Translations under genes and position numbers: made by a program
From: Thermodesulfobacteriales bacterium
GTDB taxonomy: Bacteria > Desulfobacterota > Thermodesulfobacteria > Thermodesulfobacteriales > Thermodesulfatatoraceae
Reading direction: 5' to 3'
Assembly: GCA_026985945.1 (NCBI GenBank)
Contig: JALSPN010000278.1
Location: 1-6,139 of the forward strand
Length of the DNA: 6,139 nucleotides
Part shown: in pieces, positions 1-5,362 of the stretch
Position numbering within the stretch: the first letter of the stretch is position 1
Layout of the letters: the number at the start of each line of letters is the position of its first letter
Notes under the pieces: model-generated
Told to the model about the DNA's origin: nothing
Database searches by the model: none
Seen by the model: only the letters and a program-made list of their open reading frames with translations

Positions 1-3
1 AAA

Positions 4-14
4 TCATTCATTCA
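4..14 (+). promoter_or_regulatory. possible FadR-type operator half-site(s) at window edge
   Basis: The sequence TCATTCATTCA contains two overlapping copies of TCATTCA. That is the right arm of the Bacillus subtilis FadR operator as I remember it (TGAATGA-N4-TCATTCA). It lies just upstream of the -10 box of a gene whose product resembles that repressor, so an autoregulatory operator is plausible. For the copy at 4-10 the left arm would lie wholly outside the window, so only half of the proposed palindrome can be seen. Confidence 0.3.
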
Positions 15-23
15 CAAGCAAGG

Positions 24-29
24 TATAAT
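24..29 (+). promoter_or_regulatory. -10 box of the TetR-family gene promoter
   Basis: A perfect TATAAT hexamer lies 20 bp before the regulator's ATG, in the AT-rich 49-bp leader. With a normal 16-18 bp spacer the -35 box would fall at or just beyond the left window edge. No good TTGACA-like match is seen in the first bases. The box has no TGn extension. The position implies a short leader of about 10-15 nt. Confidence 0.6.
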
Positions 30-49
30 TTCGTTTTCAAGAGACCATT

Positions 50-661
50 ATGCCAAAAAAGGCGAGGGACAAAGAAGAAAGGATCCTGCGGGCGGCGATA
101 AAGGTTTTTGCGGAAAAGGGTTTTTTTAACGCTCGCATCTCGGAAATCGCCAAAGAAGCCGGGGTGGCCGATGGCACCATCTATCTTTACTTTCGGAGCA
201 AGTATGATCTCCTGGTGGCCATTTTTGAAAGAGAGTTTGGGCGCATTCTCCAGAGAATGAAGGACGAGCTTGCAAATTTACCCGATGCTAAGGCCAAGCT
301 TGAGAGATATGCCCTTTTGCACCTGAAACTCGTGGAAGAAAATCGGGATTTTGCCGAGCTCTTTCAGATAGAAATTCGTCAGAGTTACAAGTTCCTTAAA
401 GACCGTCACCACCGAAAATTTGCCGAATATGTAAATCTTATCTCAAAGATCGTGCGAGAAGGGCAAACAGCAGGTATTTTTCGCCAGGACGTGAAGCCCG
501 GCATATTTAAGCGGGCGTTTTTCGGGGCCCTTGATGAAATGTCCCGTTTCTGGATCCTTTCTTCCCGGAAGAAATATCGTGTCAATACCGCTGCCAGGCA
601 GATATCTTCTTTCTTTCTGGAAGGGATCCTCACAGAAGAAGCGCGCAAGGAGGGAACCTAA
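50..661 (+). CDS. TetR/AcrR-family transcriptional regulator, FadR-like
   Basis: This 203-aa protein has the standard TetR length and layout. A basic N-terminus is followed by a helix-turn-helix DNA-binding domain at about residues 10-55, with the hallmark GVADGTIYLYFRSK (38-51). An all-helical ligand-binding and dimerisation domain fills the rest. Besides the HTH, the segment QIEIRQS (106-112) and FFGALDE (157-163) resemble the acyl-CoA-responsive repressor FadR (YsiA) of Bacillus subtilis, which controls fatty-acid degradation. A fatty-acid or acyl-CoA ligand is therefore a fair inference, though no target gene is in this window. The start is the ATG at 50, preceded by a weak AAGAGA (39-44) and a TATAAT box. 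Its stop overlaps the stop of the convergent gene at 658-999 by 4 bp. The next plus-strand gene begins nearly 380 bp later, so it is probably transcribed alone. Confidence 0.93.
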   Translation: MPKKARDKEERILRAAIKVFAEKGFFNARISEIAKEAGVADGTIYLYFRSKYDLLVAIFEREFGRILQRMKDELANLPDAKAKLERYALLHLKLVEENRDFAELFQIEIRQSYKFLKDRHHRKFAEYVNLISKIVREGQTAGIFRQDVKPGIFKRAFFGALDEMSRFWILSSRKKYRVNTAARQISSFFLEGILTEEARKEGT

Positions 662-999
662 GGATTTTTGCGGGGTCTTCCTCGCGGCCGCCTCTTTTTG
701 AGAGGGGGGTCAAAAGGGATCCAGGTAAGATGCCAGAAACGATAAAACTCCGAGGCCCGGATGTTTTCAGGTGGGAGGTTTACTTTGCGGCAGAATTCCT
801 CAAGCCTTTCGCGAGAAGCAGAAATAACATGATAAGAATAACGCCTCCTGGTGTGAAAGTTTTCATGGACTGCTATCCCACCCCTTTCAGCCCACGTTAC
901 AGCTTCGGGAATCTCGAGCAACCCGAAAAACTTTATCGGTAGCTCCTTTTGAAGGGCTTCCAGGAGTTGATTAAGTTTGGCAGAAAATTCTATACTCAT
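658..999 (-). CDS. uncharacterised 113-aa protein with C-terminal AT-hook-like tail
   Basis: I do not recognise the family. The 113-aa product has an amphipathic N-terminal helix (about 1-20), a mixed middle rich in aromatic and charged residues, and an EFYRFWHLTWIPF segment (84-96). A strongly basic tail follows, in which RPRGRPRK (104-111) matches the AT-hook core (P-R-G-R-P), a minor-groove DNA-binding motif. It has no signal peptide or membrane segment, so it is likely cytoplasmic and may bind DNA; that is inference. The ATG at 997-999 is chosen because the open frame extends upstream only across hisB codons. No Shine-Dalgarno precedes it, so expression may be leaderless or weak. The gene is divergent from hisB with a 38-bp gap and convergent with the TetR gene (4-bp stop overlap). 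It has not been shown to be expressed, but its composition looks coding and the opposite-strand frame at 730-942 does not. Confidence 0.7.
   Translation of the reverse strand: MSIEFSAKLNQLLEALQKELPIKFFGLLEIPEAVTWAERGGIAVHENFHTRRRYSYHVISASRERLEEFCRKVNLPPENIRASEFYRFWHLTWIPFDPPLKKRRPRGRPRKNP
967..996 (+). promoter_or_regulatory. predicted sigma70-type promoter for hisB operon
   Basis: TTGATT (967-972) and TATACT (991-996) are separated by 18 bp and match the -35 and -10 consensus at 4/6 and 5/6 positions. Transcription would start near 1003, giving a leader of about 35 nt that contains the hisB Shine-Dalgarno. The promoter lies inside the first codons of the minus-strand gene, and the -10 box directly abuts that gene's start codon (997-999). 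A 12-bp near-palindrome (995-1006, one mismatched pair, centred on ATCGAT) overlaps the end of the -10 box and the expected start site and could be an operator. Confidence 0.6.
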
Positions 1000-1023
1000 C
1001 GATAAGACAATCGGCCTAAAAAA

Positions 1024-1030
1024 GGAAGGA
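1024..1030 (+). promoter_or_regulatory. Shine-Dalgarno that fixes the hisB start
   Basis: GGAAGGA sits 7 nt before the ATG at 1038 and only 1 nt before the in-frame TTG at 1032. The spacing supports ATG 1038 as the true start and excludes the TTG. Confidence 0.75.
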
Positions 1031-1037
1031 CTTGAAG

Positions 1038-1628
1038 ATGAAAAATTCTTTTCCGATAAAACGCCAAAGAAAGACCCGGGAGACGGAAGTAGAAGTCGTT
1101 TTTCACCCTTACGGATCTGGAAAGGCACAAATTGAGACCGGAGTGGGTTTTCTGGATCACATGCTGGAGCTTTTTACCGTCCACGGGAATTTCGATCTCT
1201 CTGTAAGGGCTGTCGGAGATCTCCACGTGGATTACCATCACACGGTGGAAGACGTAGGGATCACTTTGGGAGAGGCCCTGGCAGAGGCCCTTTCCGAAAG
1301 AAAGGGGATTGCCCGTTATGGTGAAGCGGTAATCCCCATGGAAGAGGCCCTGGCAGCCGTCTATTTAGATCTTGCCCGTCGTCCCTGTTTTATCAAACGG
1401 GGTGAAATTCCGGTGGAAAAGATCGGTCTTTTTGATACCGAGCTGGTAGCAGAATTTTTGAAATCTTTTGCTATGAGTGGTCTTTTTACGCTCCATGTCC
1501 ATTTTAAATATGGCCAGAACGCACATCACCTGGTAGAAGCAGCTTTTAAGGCCCTGGGCCATGCTTTGCGCCGGGCCCTTACACCTATCGCCAAAAAAGA
1601 GGCCCTTTCCTCAAAAGGGCTCCTTTAG
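1038..1628 (+). CDS. hisB: imidazoleglycerol-phosphate dehydratase
   Basis: This enzyme dehydrates imidazole glycerol phosphate to imidazole acetol phosphate in histidine biosynthesis, in the cytoplasm. The 196-aa length is that of the monofunctional enzyme, without the histidinol-phosphatase domain fused in Escherichia coli. Family signatures are all present: FLDHMLELFTVHG (38-50), DYHHTVEDVGITLGEAL (65-81) and NAHHLVEAAFKALGHALRRA (161-180). The His clusters that bind the two manganese ions are intact, and the C-terminus SSKGLL matches the usual P-S-T-K-G-x-L ending. The ATG at 1038 is chosen from the Shine-Dalgarno spacing. No other his gene is in the window. The gene instead leads a unit with a lipoprotein gene 11 nt downstream and the UDP-glucose dehydrogenase gene after it. 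Confidence 0.98.
   Translation: MKNSFPIKRQRKTRETEVEVVFHPYGSGKAQIETGVGFLDHMLELFTVHGNFDLSVRAVGDLHVDYHHTVEDVGITLGEALAEALSERKGIARYGEAVIPMEEALAAVYLDLARRPCFIKRGEIPVEKIGLFDTELVAEFLKSFAMSGLFTLHVHFKYGQNAHHLVEAAFKALGHALRRALTPIAKKEALSSKGLL
1602..1620 (+). other. hairpin at the 3' end of hisB, next to downstream RBS
   Basis: GCCCTTT (1602-1608) and AAAGGGC (1614-1620) form a perfect 7-bp stem with a 5-nt loop, 5 nt ahead of the hisB stop. It is followed by TCCTTT rather than a run of T, so it is a poor intrinsic terminator. Immediately after it, CTCC (1620-1623) can pair with GGAG (1628-1631) in the Shine-Dalgarno of the next gene. The pair could tune read-through, mRNA decay or translation of the lipoprotein gene; this is inference, and the 4-bp second stem is weak. 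Confidence 0.35.
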
Positions 1629-1639
1629 GAGATTTAAAA

Positions 1640-2278
1640 ATGAGAAAATTTTTTTGGTTGGGCGGAGTTTTATTGATCCTTTTGGTAGCCTGCGGCAAAC
1701 CCCGGGATCTGACCCTCTATCCCCCGCTCAAAAAGATCGCGGTTCTTCCCTTTGAACCGGTCTGCCCCGGGCAGAAGGAAGACGAAATCACCTGTGCCTT
1801 CGCTGGCAAAATTATCCCTGGTGAGGTGGCCACCGAAGCCGCTTCTGTGCTTACGGATCTTATCTATCAGAAACTCGCCGGAGATTCCCGTTTTGTTCTG
1901 GTGCCGGAAAGTGAGGCCTTGAGCCTCTGGGCAGAGGTCCTCTCCCGATATACCGGGGCTTCGGCTTATAAACTCATCGCCGAGATCGGAAAACGCCTGG
2001 GGGTGGAAGCCGTTCTTTATGGTAAGGTCTTCCGTTATCGCGAAAGGGAAGGCAGTGGCTTTTCGGTGGTAAAACCCGCTTCGGTGGCTTTTGCCCTTAT
2101 TCTGGTGCGGGTCTCAGACGCAAGGGTTATCTGGCGCGGCTGGTTTGACGAGACCCAAAAGCCCCTTAGCGAGAATGTTTTGAGTCTTAAACTTTACGGC
2201 AAGATTCGCTGGCTTACCGCCAGAGAACTTGCCGAAAGGGGGCTTGAAAAGGTCCTGCGAGAATTTCCCTATCATTAA
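1640..2278 (+). CDS. putative outer-membrane lipoprotein, CsgG/LpoB-like fold suspected
   Basis: The 212-aa product starts with a lipoprotein signal: basic MRK, a hydrophobic core (4-16) and lipobox LVAC (15-18) with lipidated Cys18. Gly at the +2 position rather than Asp predicts outer-membrane sorting. The mature part contains LKKIAVLPF (30-38), typical of the first strand of the CsgG/LpoB/TolB-N type periplasmic fold. A helix (about 63-80), GVEAVLYGKVFRYRE (121-135) and a conserved-looking end, VIWRGWFDETQKPLSEN (163-179) and RWLTARELAERGL (190-202), follow. I associate this ending with uncharacterised lipoproteins of deltaproteobacteria. Cys42 and Cys52 could form a disulfide. AGGAG (1627-1631), 8 nt before the ATG, overlaps the hisB stop, and the gene ends 21 nt before the UDP-glucose dehydrogenase gene. 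Its exact role is unknown; an envelope assembly or accessory function is a guess. Confidence 0.9.
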   Translation: MRKFFWLGGVLLILLVACGKPRDLTLYPPLKKIAVLPFEPVCPGQKEDEITCAFAGKIIPGEVATEAASVLTDLIYQKLAGDSRFVLVPESEALSLWAEVLSRYTGASAYKLIAEIGKRLGVEAVLYGKVFRYREREGSGFSVVKPASVAFALILVRVSDARVIWRGWFDETQKPLSENVLSLKLYGKIRWLTARELAERGLEKVLREFPYH

Positions 2279-2299
2279 GAAATCCTGAGGGGGAGACGG

Positions 2300-3625
2300 A
2301 TGCACATAGCGGTTATTGGCACGGGCTATGTAGGGTTGGTTTCTGGGGCCGGGATGGCTGATTTCGGAATGAATGTCATTTGTGTGGACAAAGACGCCGA
2401 AAAGATTGCCAAACTCAAGGCCGGAGAAATTCCTTTCTACGAGCCCGGCCTCAAAGAACTGGTTCACAAAAACGTGGCCGCGGGAAGACTCTCTTTTACC
2501 ACGGATCTCGCTGAGGCCGTGAGGATGGCGCTGGTGGTCTTTATCTGTGTAGGGACCCCTCCGGCCCCTGACGGGTCAGCAGATCTTTCCGCGGTAAAAG
2601 AGGTAGCCCTTTCGCTAGCTGAAATTATTGACGAATACAAGGTCATTGTCACCAAAAGCACCGTGCCGGTGGGCACTAACCGCTGGATCAAAAAGCTTAT
2701 TGATGAGAATAAGAGGCACGATGTCACCATCGATATTATTTCCAACCCGGAGTTTTTGCGGGAAGGTTGTGCGATTGAAGATTTTATGCGGCCTGACCGG
2801 GTAGTTATTGGAGGGGAAAGTGATCACGCCATCGCCATTATAAAAGATATTTACCGGCCCCTTTATCTGGCGGAAACGCCTTTTATCATTACGGATCTTG
2901 AAACGGCAGAGATGATCAAATACGCCTCAAACGCCTTTCTGGCCACCAAGATCAGCTTTATTAACGAGGTGGCAGTCCTCTGTGATAAAGCAGGAGCTGA
3001 TGTAGTTACGGTGGCCAAGGCCATGGGGCTTGACCCCCGCATTGGATCCCGGTTTTTGAATCCTGGCCCTGGTTTTGGTGGTTCCTGTTTTCCAAAGGAT
3101 GTGCGGGCCCTTGCCTACCTGGGGCGCCAGAATGACTGGCCACTTTATATTCTTGAGGCCGTCTTAAAAGTCAATGAAAGGCAGCGGCAGATTACGGTGG
3201 AAAAGGTCCGTCTTGTCTGCGGCAAGCTTACCGGAAAGGTCATTGCGGTCCTGGGGCTTTCTTTTAAACCCAACACGAGCGATGTGCGGGAATCACCGGC
3301 CCTTGAGATTGTCGAAAGATTAATCACAGAAGGGTCCAGGGTGCGGGCTTACGACCCGGTGGCCATGGAGGAATTCAAGCGTGCCAAGCCAGATCTTGAA
3401 ATTTATTATGCTAAAGATCCTTATGAAGCGGCCCGTGAAGCCCATTGTCTTTTGATCCTTACGGAATGGAATGAATTTCGCTACCTGGACCTTGAAAAAA
3501 TCAAAAAATTGATGGCCGAGCCGGTCATCGTGGATGCTCGCAATATCTACGAGCCGGACCGGATGCAAAAGCTTGGTTTTCGTTACGAAGGGATGGGGCG
3601 CGGGAAATTCAGCGCCCTAAAATGA
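2300..3625 (+). CDS. ugd: UDP-glucose 6-dehydrogenase
   Basis: This cytoplasmic enzyme oxidises UDP-glucose to UDP-glucuronate with two NAD+, supplying precursors for surface polysaccharides and modified lipopolysaccharide. The 441-aa length is normal. The N-terminal Rossmann domain starts with IGTGYVGL (6-13) and contains STVPVGT (120-126) and NPEFLREG (149-156). The central helical region has EMIKYASNAFLATKISFINE (204-223), with Lys207 and Asn211. The active-site motif GFGGSCFPKD (258-267) holds the catalytic Cys263 and Asp267. The C-terminal UDP-binding domain includes LGLSFKPNTSDVRESPA (318-334). All catalytic residues expected of the family are present. A related UDP-N-acetylmannosamine dehydrogenase is less likely, given the GSCFPKD and SFKPNTSDVRESP forms. 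A strong GAGGGGGAG (2287-2295) precedes the ATG. Its 3' end overlaps the convergent hydrolase gene by 17 bp. Confidence 0.97.
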   Translation: MHIAVIGTGYVGLVSGAGMADFGMNVICVDKDAEKIAKLKAGEIPFYEPGLKELVHKNVAAGRLSFTTDLAEAVRMALVVFICVGTPPAPDGSADLSAVKEVALSLAEIIDEYKVIVTKSTVPVGTNRWIKKLIDENKRHDVTIDIISNPEFLREGCAIEDFMRPDRVVIGGESDHAIAIIKDIYRPLYLAETPFIITDLETAEMIKYASNAFLATKISFINEVAVLCDKAGADVVTVAKAMGLDPRIGSRFLNPGPGFGGSCFPKDVRALAYLGRQNDWPLYILEAVLKVNERQRQITVEKVRLVCGKLTGKVIAVLGLSFKPNTSDVRESPALEIVERLITEGSRVRAYDPVAMEEFKRAKPDLEIYYAKDPYEAAREAHCLLILTEWNEFRYLDLEKIKKLMAEPVIVDARNIYEPDRMQKLGFRYEGMGRGKFSALK

Positions 3626-4265
3626 ACTCCACTATGTAAGGATTGGTCTTTTTCTCCCGGGAGAGGGTAGAAAAAGGCTGGTCGCCGTAATCGTGCCCGG
3701 GGCAAATAATGGTATCCTCCGGCAAGGGTAAAATTTTGGTTTCAATAGAGCGGAGCATCTGTTCGAAATCTCCCCCTGGAAGATCCGCGCGCCCTACCGC
3801 CCCCACAAAAAGTGTGTCTCCGGTAAAGAGGTATTTTTCCCCATCGTAAAAACATACCGAACCCGGAGAATGCCCGGGGGTATGGAGCACGGTTAGTTTT
3901 ACGGAGTTTCCTATGTTGATACTGTCTCCGTCTTTCAGGAGGATATCAGCCGGCTCGTTGGGATCAAAACCCCAGGCGGCAAAAATGGCTGCTGCCTCAG
4001 GCTGGCGGAAGAAATGATCATCGGCCTCGTGCATGGCCACCGGAACCCCCAATTTTTGACGCAGCCACCAGGCTCCGGCCACATGATCGGCATGACCATG
4101 GGTGGCAAGGATGTAGCGAGGGGAAAGATCCAGTTCTTTTATTTTCTGCAAAATGCGGCCCTCATCCCCTCCCGGATCTACGATGGCCACCTCTTTGGTC
4201 TCCGGGCAGATGATCAAGTAGCACCTTACGGCCAGGGCCCCTACGGTTAAGACTTCAAGCTTCAT
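3609..4265 (-). CDS. MBL-fold metallo-hydrolase, glyoxalase II-like (YcbL type)
   Basis: This 218-aa protein is a single-domain binuclear zinc hydrolase. The metal ligands are all visible: THGHADH (55-61, the HxHxDH motif), His132 in HTPGHSPGS (128-136), Asp150 in FTGDTLF (147-153) and His191 in CPGHDYG (188-194). GAVGRADLPGGD (155-166) and the ending STLSREKKTNPY (199-210) are typical of the short YcbL-like branch of glyoxalase II relatives, which lack the longer C-terminal substrate domain of true hydroxyacylglutathione hydrolases. The substrate is probably a thioester, but its identity cannot be read from sequence. The ATG at 4265 is chosen over an upstream in-frame ATG at 4322 because GGAGGG (4275-4280) lies 9 nt before it and homology begins there. 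It overlaps the end of the flavoprotein gene by 11 bp and is the last gene of the minus-strand operon. Confidence 0.95.
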   Translation of the reverse strand: MKLEVLTVGALAVRCYLIICPETKEVAIVDPGGDEGRILQKIKELDLSPRYILATHGHADHVAGAWWLRQKLGVPVAMHEADDHFFRQPEAAAIFAAWGFDPNEPADILLKDGDSINIGNSVKLTVLHTPGHSPGSVCFYDGEKYLFTGDTLFVGAVGRADLPGGDFEQMLRSIETKILPLPEDTIICPGHDYGDQPFSTLSREKKTNPYIVEFILGR

Positions 4266-5175
4266 TTGTTCTTTCCCTCCGGCGTCGGCTGGCTTCTTCA
4301 GCGGCCCTAAGACCAGCCACACAGCCCTCTCCTACGGCCTTGGCTACCTGAAAAGGCGGGCCGCAAACATCTCCAGCGGCAAATACTCCCGGTAAATTGG
4401 TCCTCTGGGAACGATCTACCTGGATGTAGGTCATGTTTTCCGGATCCAGGGCCACTCCGAGGACGGTGGCCAGCTGCAAAGCTCCCTTGGCTCCTTCCTC
4501 AATAAAAATCCCTTTTACAGAAAGTTCCTTCCCCCCCTCAAGGAGGAGGCCTTCTACTTCGTTTTCTCCAAGAATTTCAAGAGGCCTGTCAGATAAAATC
4601 TGGACCCCGCTTTTTTTAAGTTCTTCCTGAAGCTCTTTGGGAATTTCGAGCTTGGGGGCCACCAAATATACCTCGGAGGTGATTTTCTTGAGGGTAAGGG
4701 CCCCGTGAGCAGCGGCACTACCGTTACCAATTACTGCTACCGGAAGCCCTTTAAAAAAGAAGCCATCACAATCAACACAATAACTTACCCCTTTACCCAG
4801 AAGTTCTTTTTCGCCCTTAATTTTGGCTTTTCTTCGCGCCACCCCGGTGGCCAGGATGAGGGTGAGGGCCTGAAAGATTTCTCCCTTTTCAGTCTCTATG
4901 AGGAAGGCCTTCTCGCCAAGTTCAAGCCGGACTACATCGTGGGGATGATAGTGGGCACCAAAAGCCTGGGCTTGTTTAAGACCGGTTTCAAGGATTTCTT
5001 TACCGTCTTTCTTCCCGAAAAGGCCCAGATAATTTTCCACGTGGGCCCGGTAAAGGGCACTTTTTTCTATTTTGCCAAAGATGATAGTGGCGGCCTTTCG
5101 TCGGCTGGCATGGATGGCAGCCTGAAGCCCTGCAGGCCCGGCACCGATTATAGCCACCTCGTAAAGCTCATTCAC
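4255..5175 (-). CDS. thioredoxin reductase-like FAD/NAD(P)-dependent disulfide oxidoreductase, atypical
   Basis: This 306-aa flavoprotein has the thioredoxin reductase layout: FAD-binding GAGPAGL (11-17), VENYLGLFG (46-54), a redox disulfide CVDCDG (133-138), a nested nucleotide-binding domain with GNGSAA (150-155), and the second FAD motif GVFAAGDV (263-270) followed by AVGEGCVAG (280-288). Length fits the family. Several details are unusual. The disulfide is CVDC rather than the common CATC. The usual GGQL segment is replaced around 34-42. The HRR motif that contacts the NADPH 2'-phosphate is absent, with LVAPKLEI (171-178) in its place. It may use NADH or another donor. The start is GTG 5175, because AGGAGG (5182-5187) lies 6 nt before it and the FAD motif follows at once; the upstream in-frame ATG at 5337 would overlap most of the YacG gene. 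It overlaps that gene by 8 bp. Confidence 0.92.
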   Translation of the reverse strand: MNELYEVAIIGAGPAGLQAAIHASRRKAATIIFGKIEKSALYRAHVENYLGLFGKKDGKEILETGLKQAQAFGAHYHPHDVVRLELGEKAFLIETEKGEIFQALTLILATGVARRKAKIKGEKELLGKGVSYCVDCDGFFFKGLPVAVIGNGSAAAHGALTLKKITSEVYLVAPKLEIPKELQEELKKSGVQILSDRPLEILGENEVEGLLLEGGKELSVKGIFIEEGAKGALQLATVLGVALDPENMTYIQVDRSQRTNLPGVFAAGDVCGPPFQVAKAVGEGCVAGLRAAEEASRRRRERTNEA

Positions 5176-5362
5176 CCTCTTCCTCCTCTCTGGAAAGTGC
5201 GTGGATTTCTTCCAGCCCCTCAGGGGGAACTTTAATGCGATAATCTTCCGCCAGCCAGTGCCCGAGGTCCAAAAGTTTGCAGCGCTCGGAACAAAAAGGC
5301 CGGTAAGGGTTCCCGTCCCAGAGGGTCTGGCGCCCACATTGGGGGCATTTTACCTTTTTCAT
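5168..5362 (-). CDS. yacG: YacG-family zinc-ribbon protein (DNA gyrase inhibitor type)
   Basis: This 64-aa protein has the YacG signature: CPQCG (6-10) and [16 protein letters not shown] (22-37), giving four zinc ligands Cys6, Cys9, Cys24 and Cys28, followed by the conserved D-L-x-x-W and an acidic tail (EEEEGE). In Escherichia coli YacG binds the GyrB subunit and inhibits gyrase; the same activity here is inferred from family only. Length is typical. Its ATG overlaps the stop of the universal stress protein gene by 4 bp (ATGA), with only a weak GGGTGG (5367-5372) upstream, so translation is probably coupled. It overlaps the flavoprotein gene by 8 bp. In Enterobacteria the gene sits near coaE, so this stress/redox setting is different. 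Confidence 0.92.
   Translation of the reverse strand: MKKVKCPQCGRQTLWDGNPYRPFCSERCKLLDLGHWLAEDYRIKVPPEGLEEIHALSREEEEGE
5182..5187 (-). promoter_or_regulatory. Shine-Dalgarno that fixes the flavoprotein GTG start
   Basis: On the minus strand a perfect AGGAGG lies 6 nt before GTG 5175, inside the last codons of the YacG gene. It supports the short 306-aa start over the 360-aa reading that begins at 5337, and it explains the Glu-rich tail of the YacG-like protein (codons gag, gaa, gag). Confidence 0.75.

Noticed and set aside
691..705. Hairpin CCTCT-TTTTG-AGAGG near the TetR stop as a terminator
   Set aside because: It is only a 5-bp stem, has no T-run after it on either strand, and codes for the basic tail of the minus-strand protein.
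730..942. Plus-strand 70-aa open frame
   Set aside because: It lies wholly opposite the minus-strand AT-hook gene, has no Shine-Dalgarno and an uncompact, non-protein-like sequence; the minus-strand frame is the better coding candidate.
1032..1037. TTG 1032 as hisB start
   Set aside because: It would leave only 1 nt between the Shine-Dalgarno and the start; ATG 1038 has 7 nt.
1000..1128. N-terminal extension of the minus-strand AT-hook gene to ATG 1128
   Set aside because: The extra 43 residues are the antisense of the hisB leader and first hisB codons, and are Ser/Phe-rich and low quality.
1271..1356. 14-bp direct repeat AGAGGCCCTGGCAG at 1271 and 1343
   Set aside because: Both copies encode E-A-L-A in the conserved hisB frame, so this is codon-usage coincidence and not a mobile or regulatory repeat.
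1561..1755. Plus-strand 64-aa frame across the hisB/lipoprotein junction
   Set aside because: It is out of frame with two well-supported genes, and its Ser/Pro-rich sequence has no recognisable features.
3648..3676. 12-bp perfect palindrome TCTCCCGGGAGA (3653-3664) flanked by CTTTTT/AAAAAG as terminator or operator
   Set aside because: It lies within MBL coding sequence (SREKK region), the palindrome centre leaves little loop, no T-run follows, and it can be explained by codon use.
4266..4322. 19-residue N-terminal extension of the MBL-fold protein
   Set aside because: It overlaps the conserved C-terminus of the flavoprotein, and the internal ATG 4265 has a good Shine-Dalgarno and begins at the family's first strand.
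4705..5235. Plus-strand 176-aa open frame opposite the flavoprotein gene
   Set aside because: It is long but antisense to a gene with intact FAD, CxxC and GD motifs, and has no Shine-Dalgarno or recognisable domain.
5176..5337. 54-residue N-terminal extension of the flavoprotein
   Set aside because: It is antisense-like junk in the frame overlapping yacG; a perfect AGGAGG precedes GTG 5175 and the FAD motif begins right after that start.
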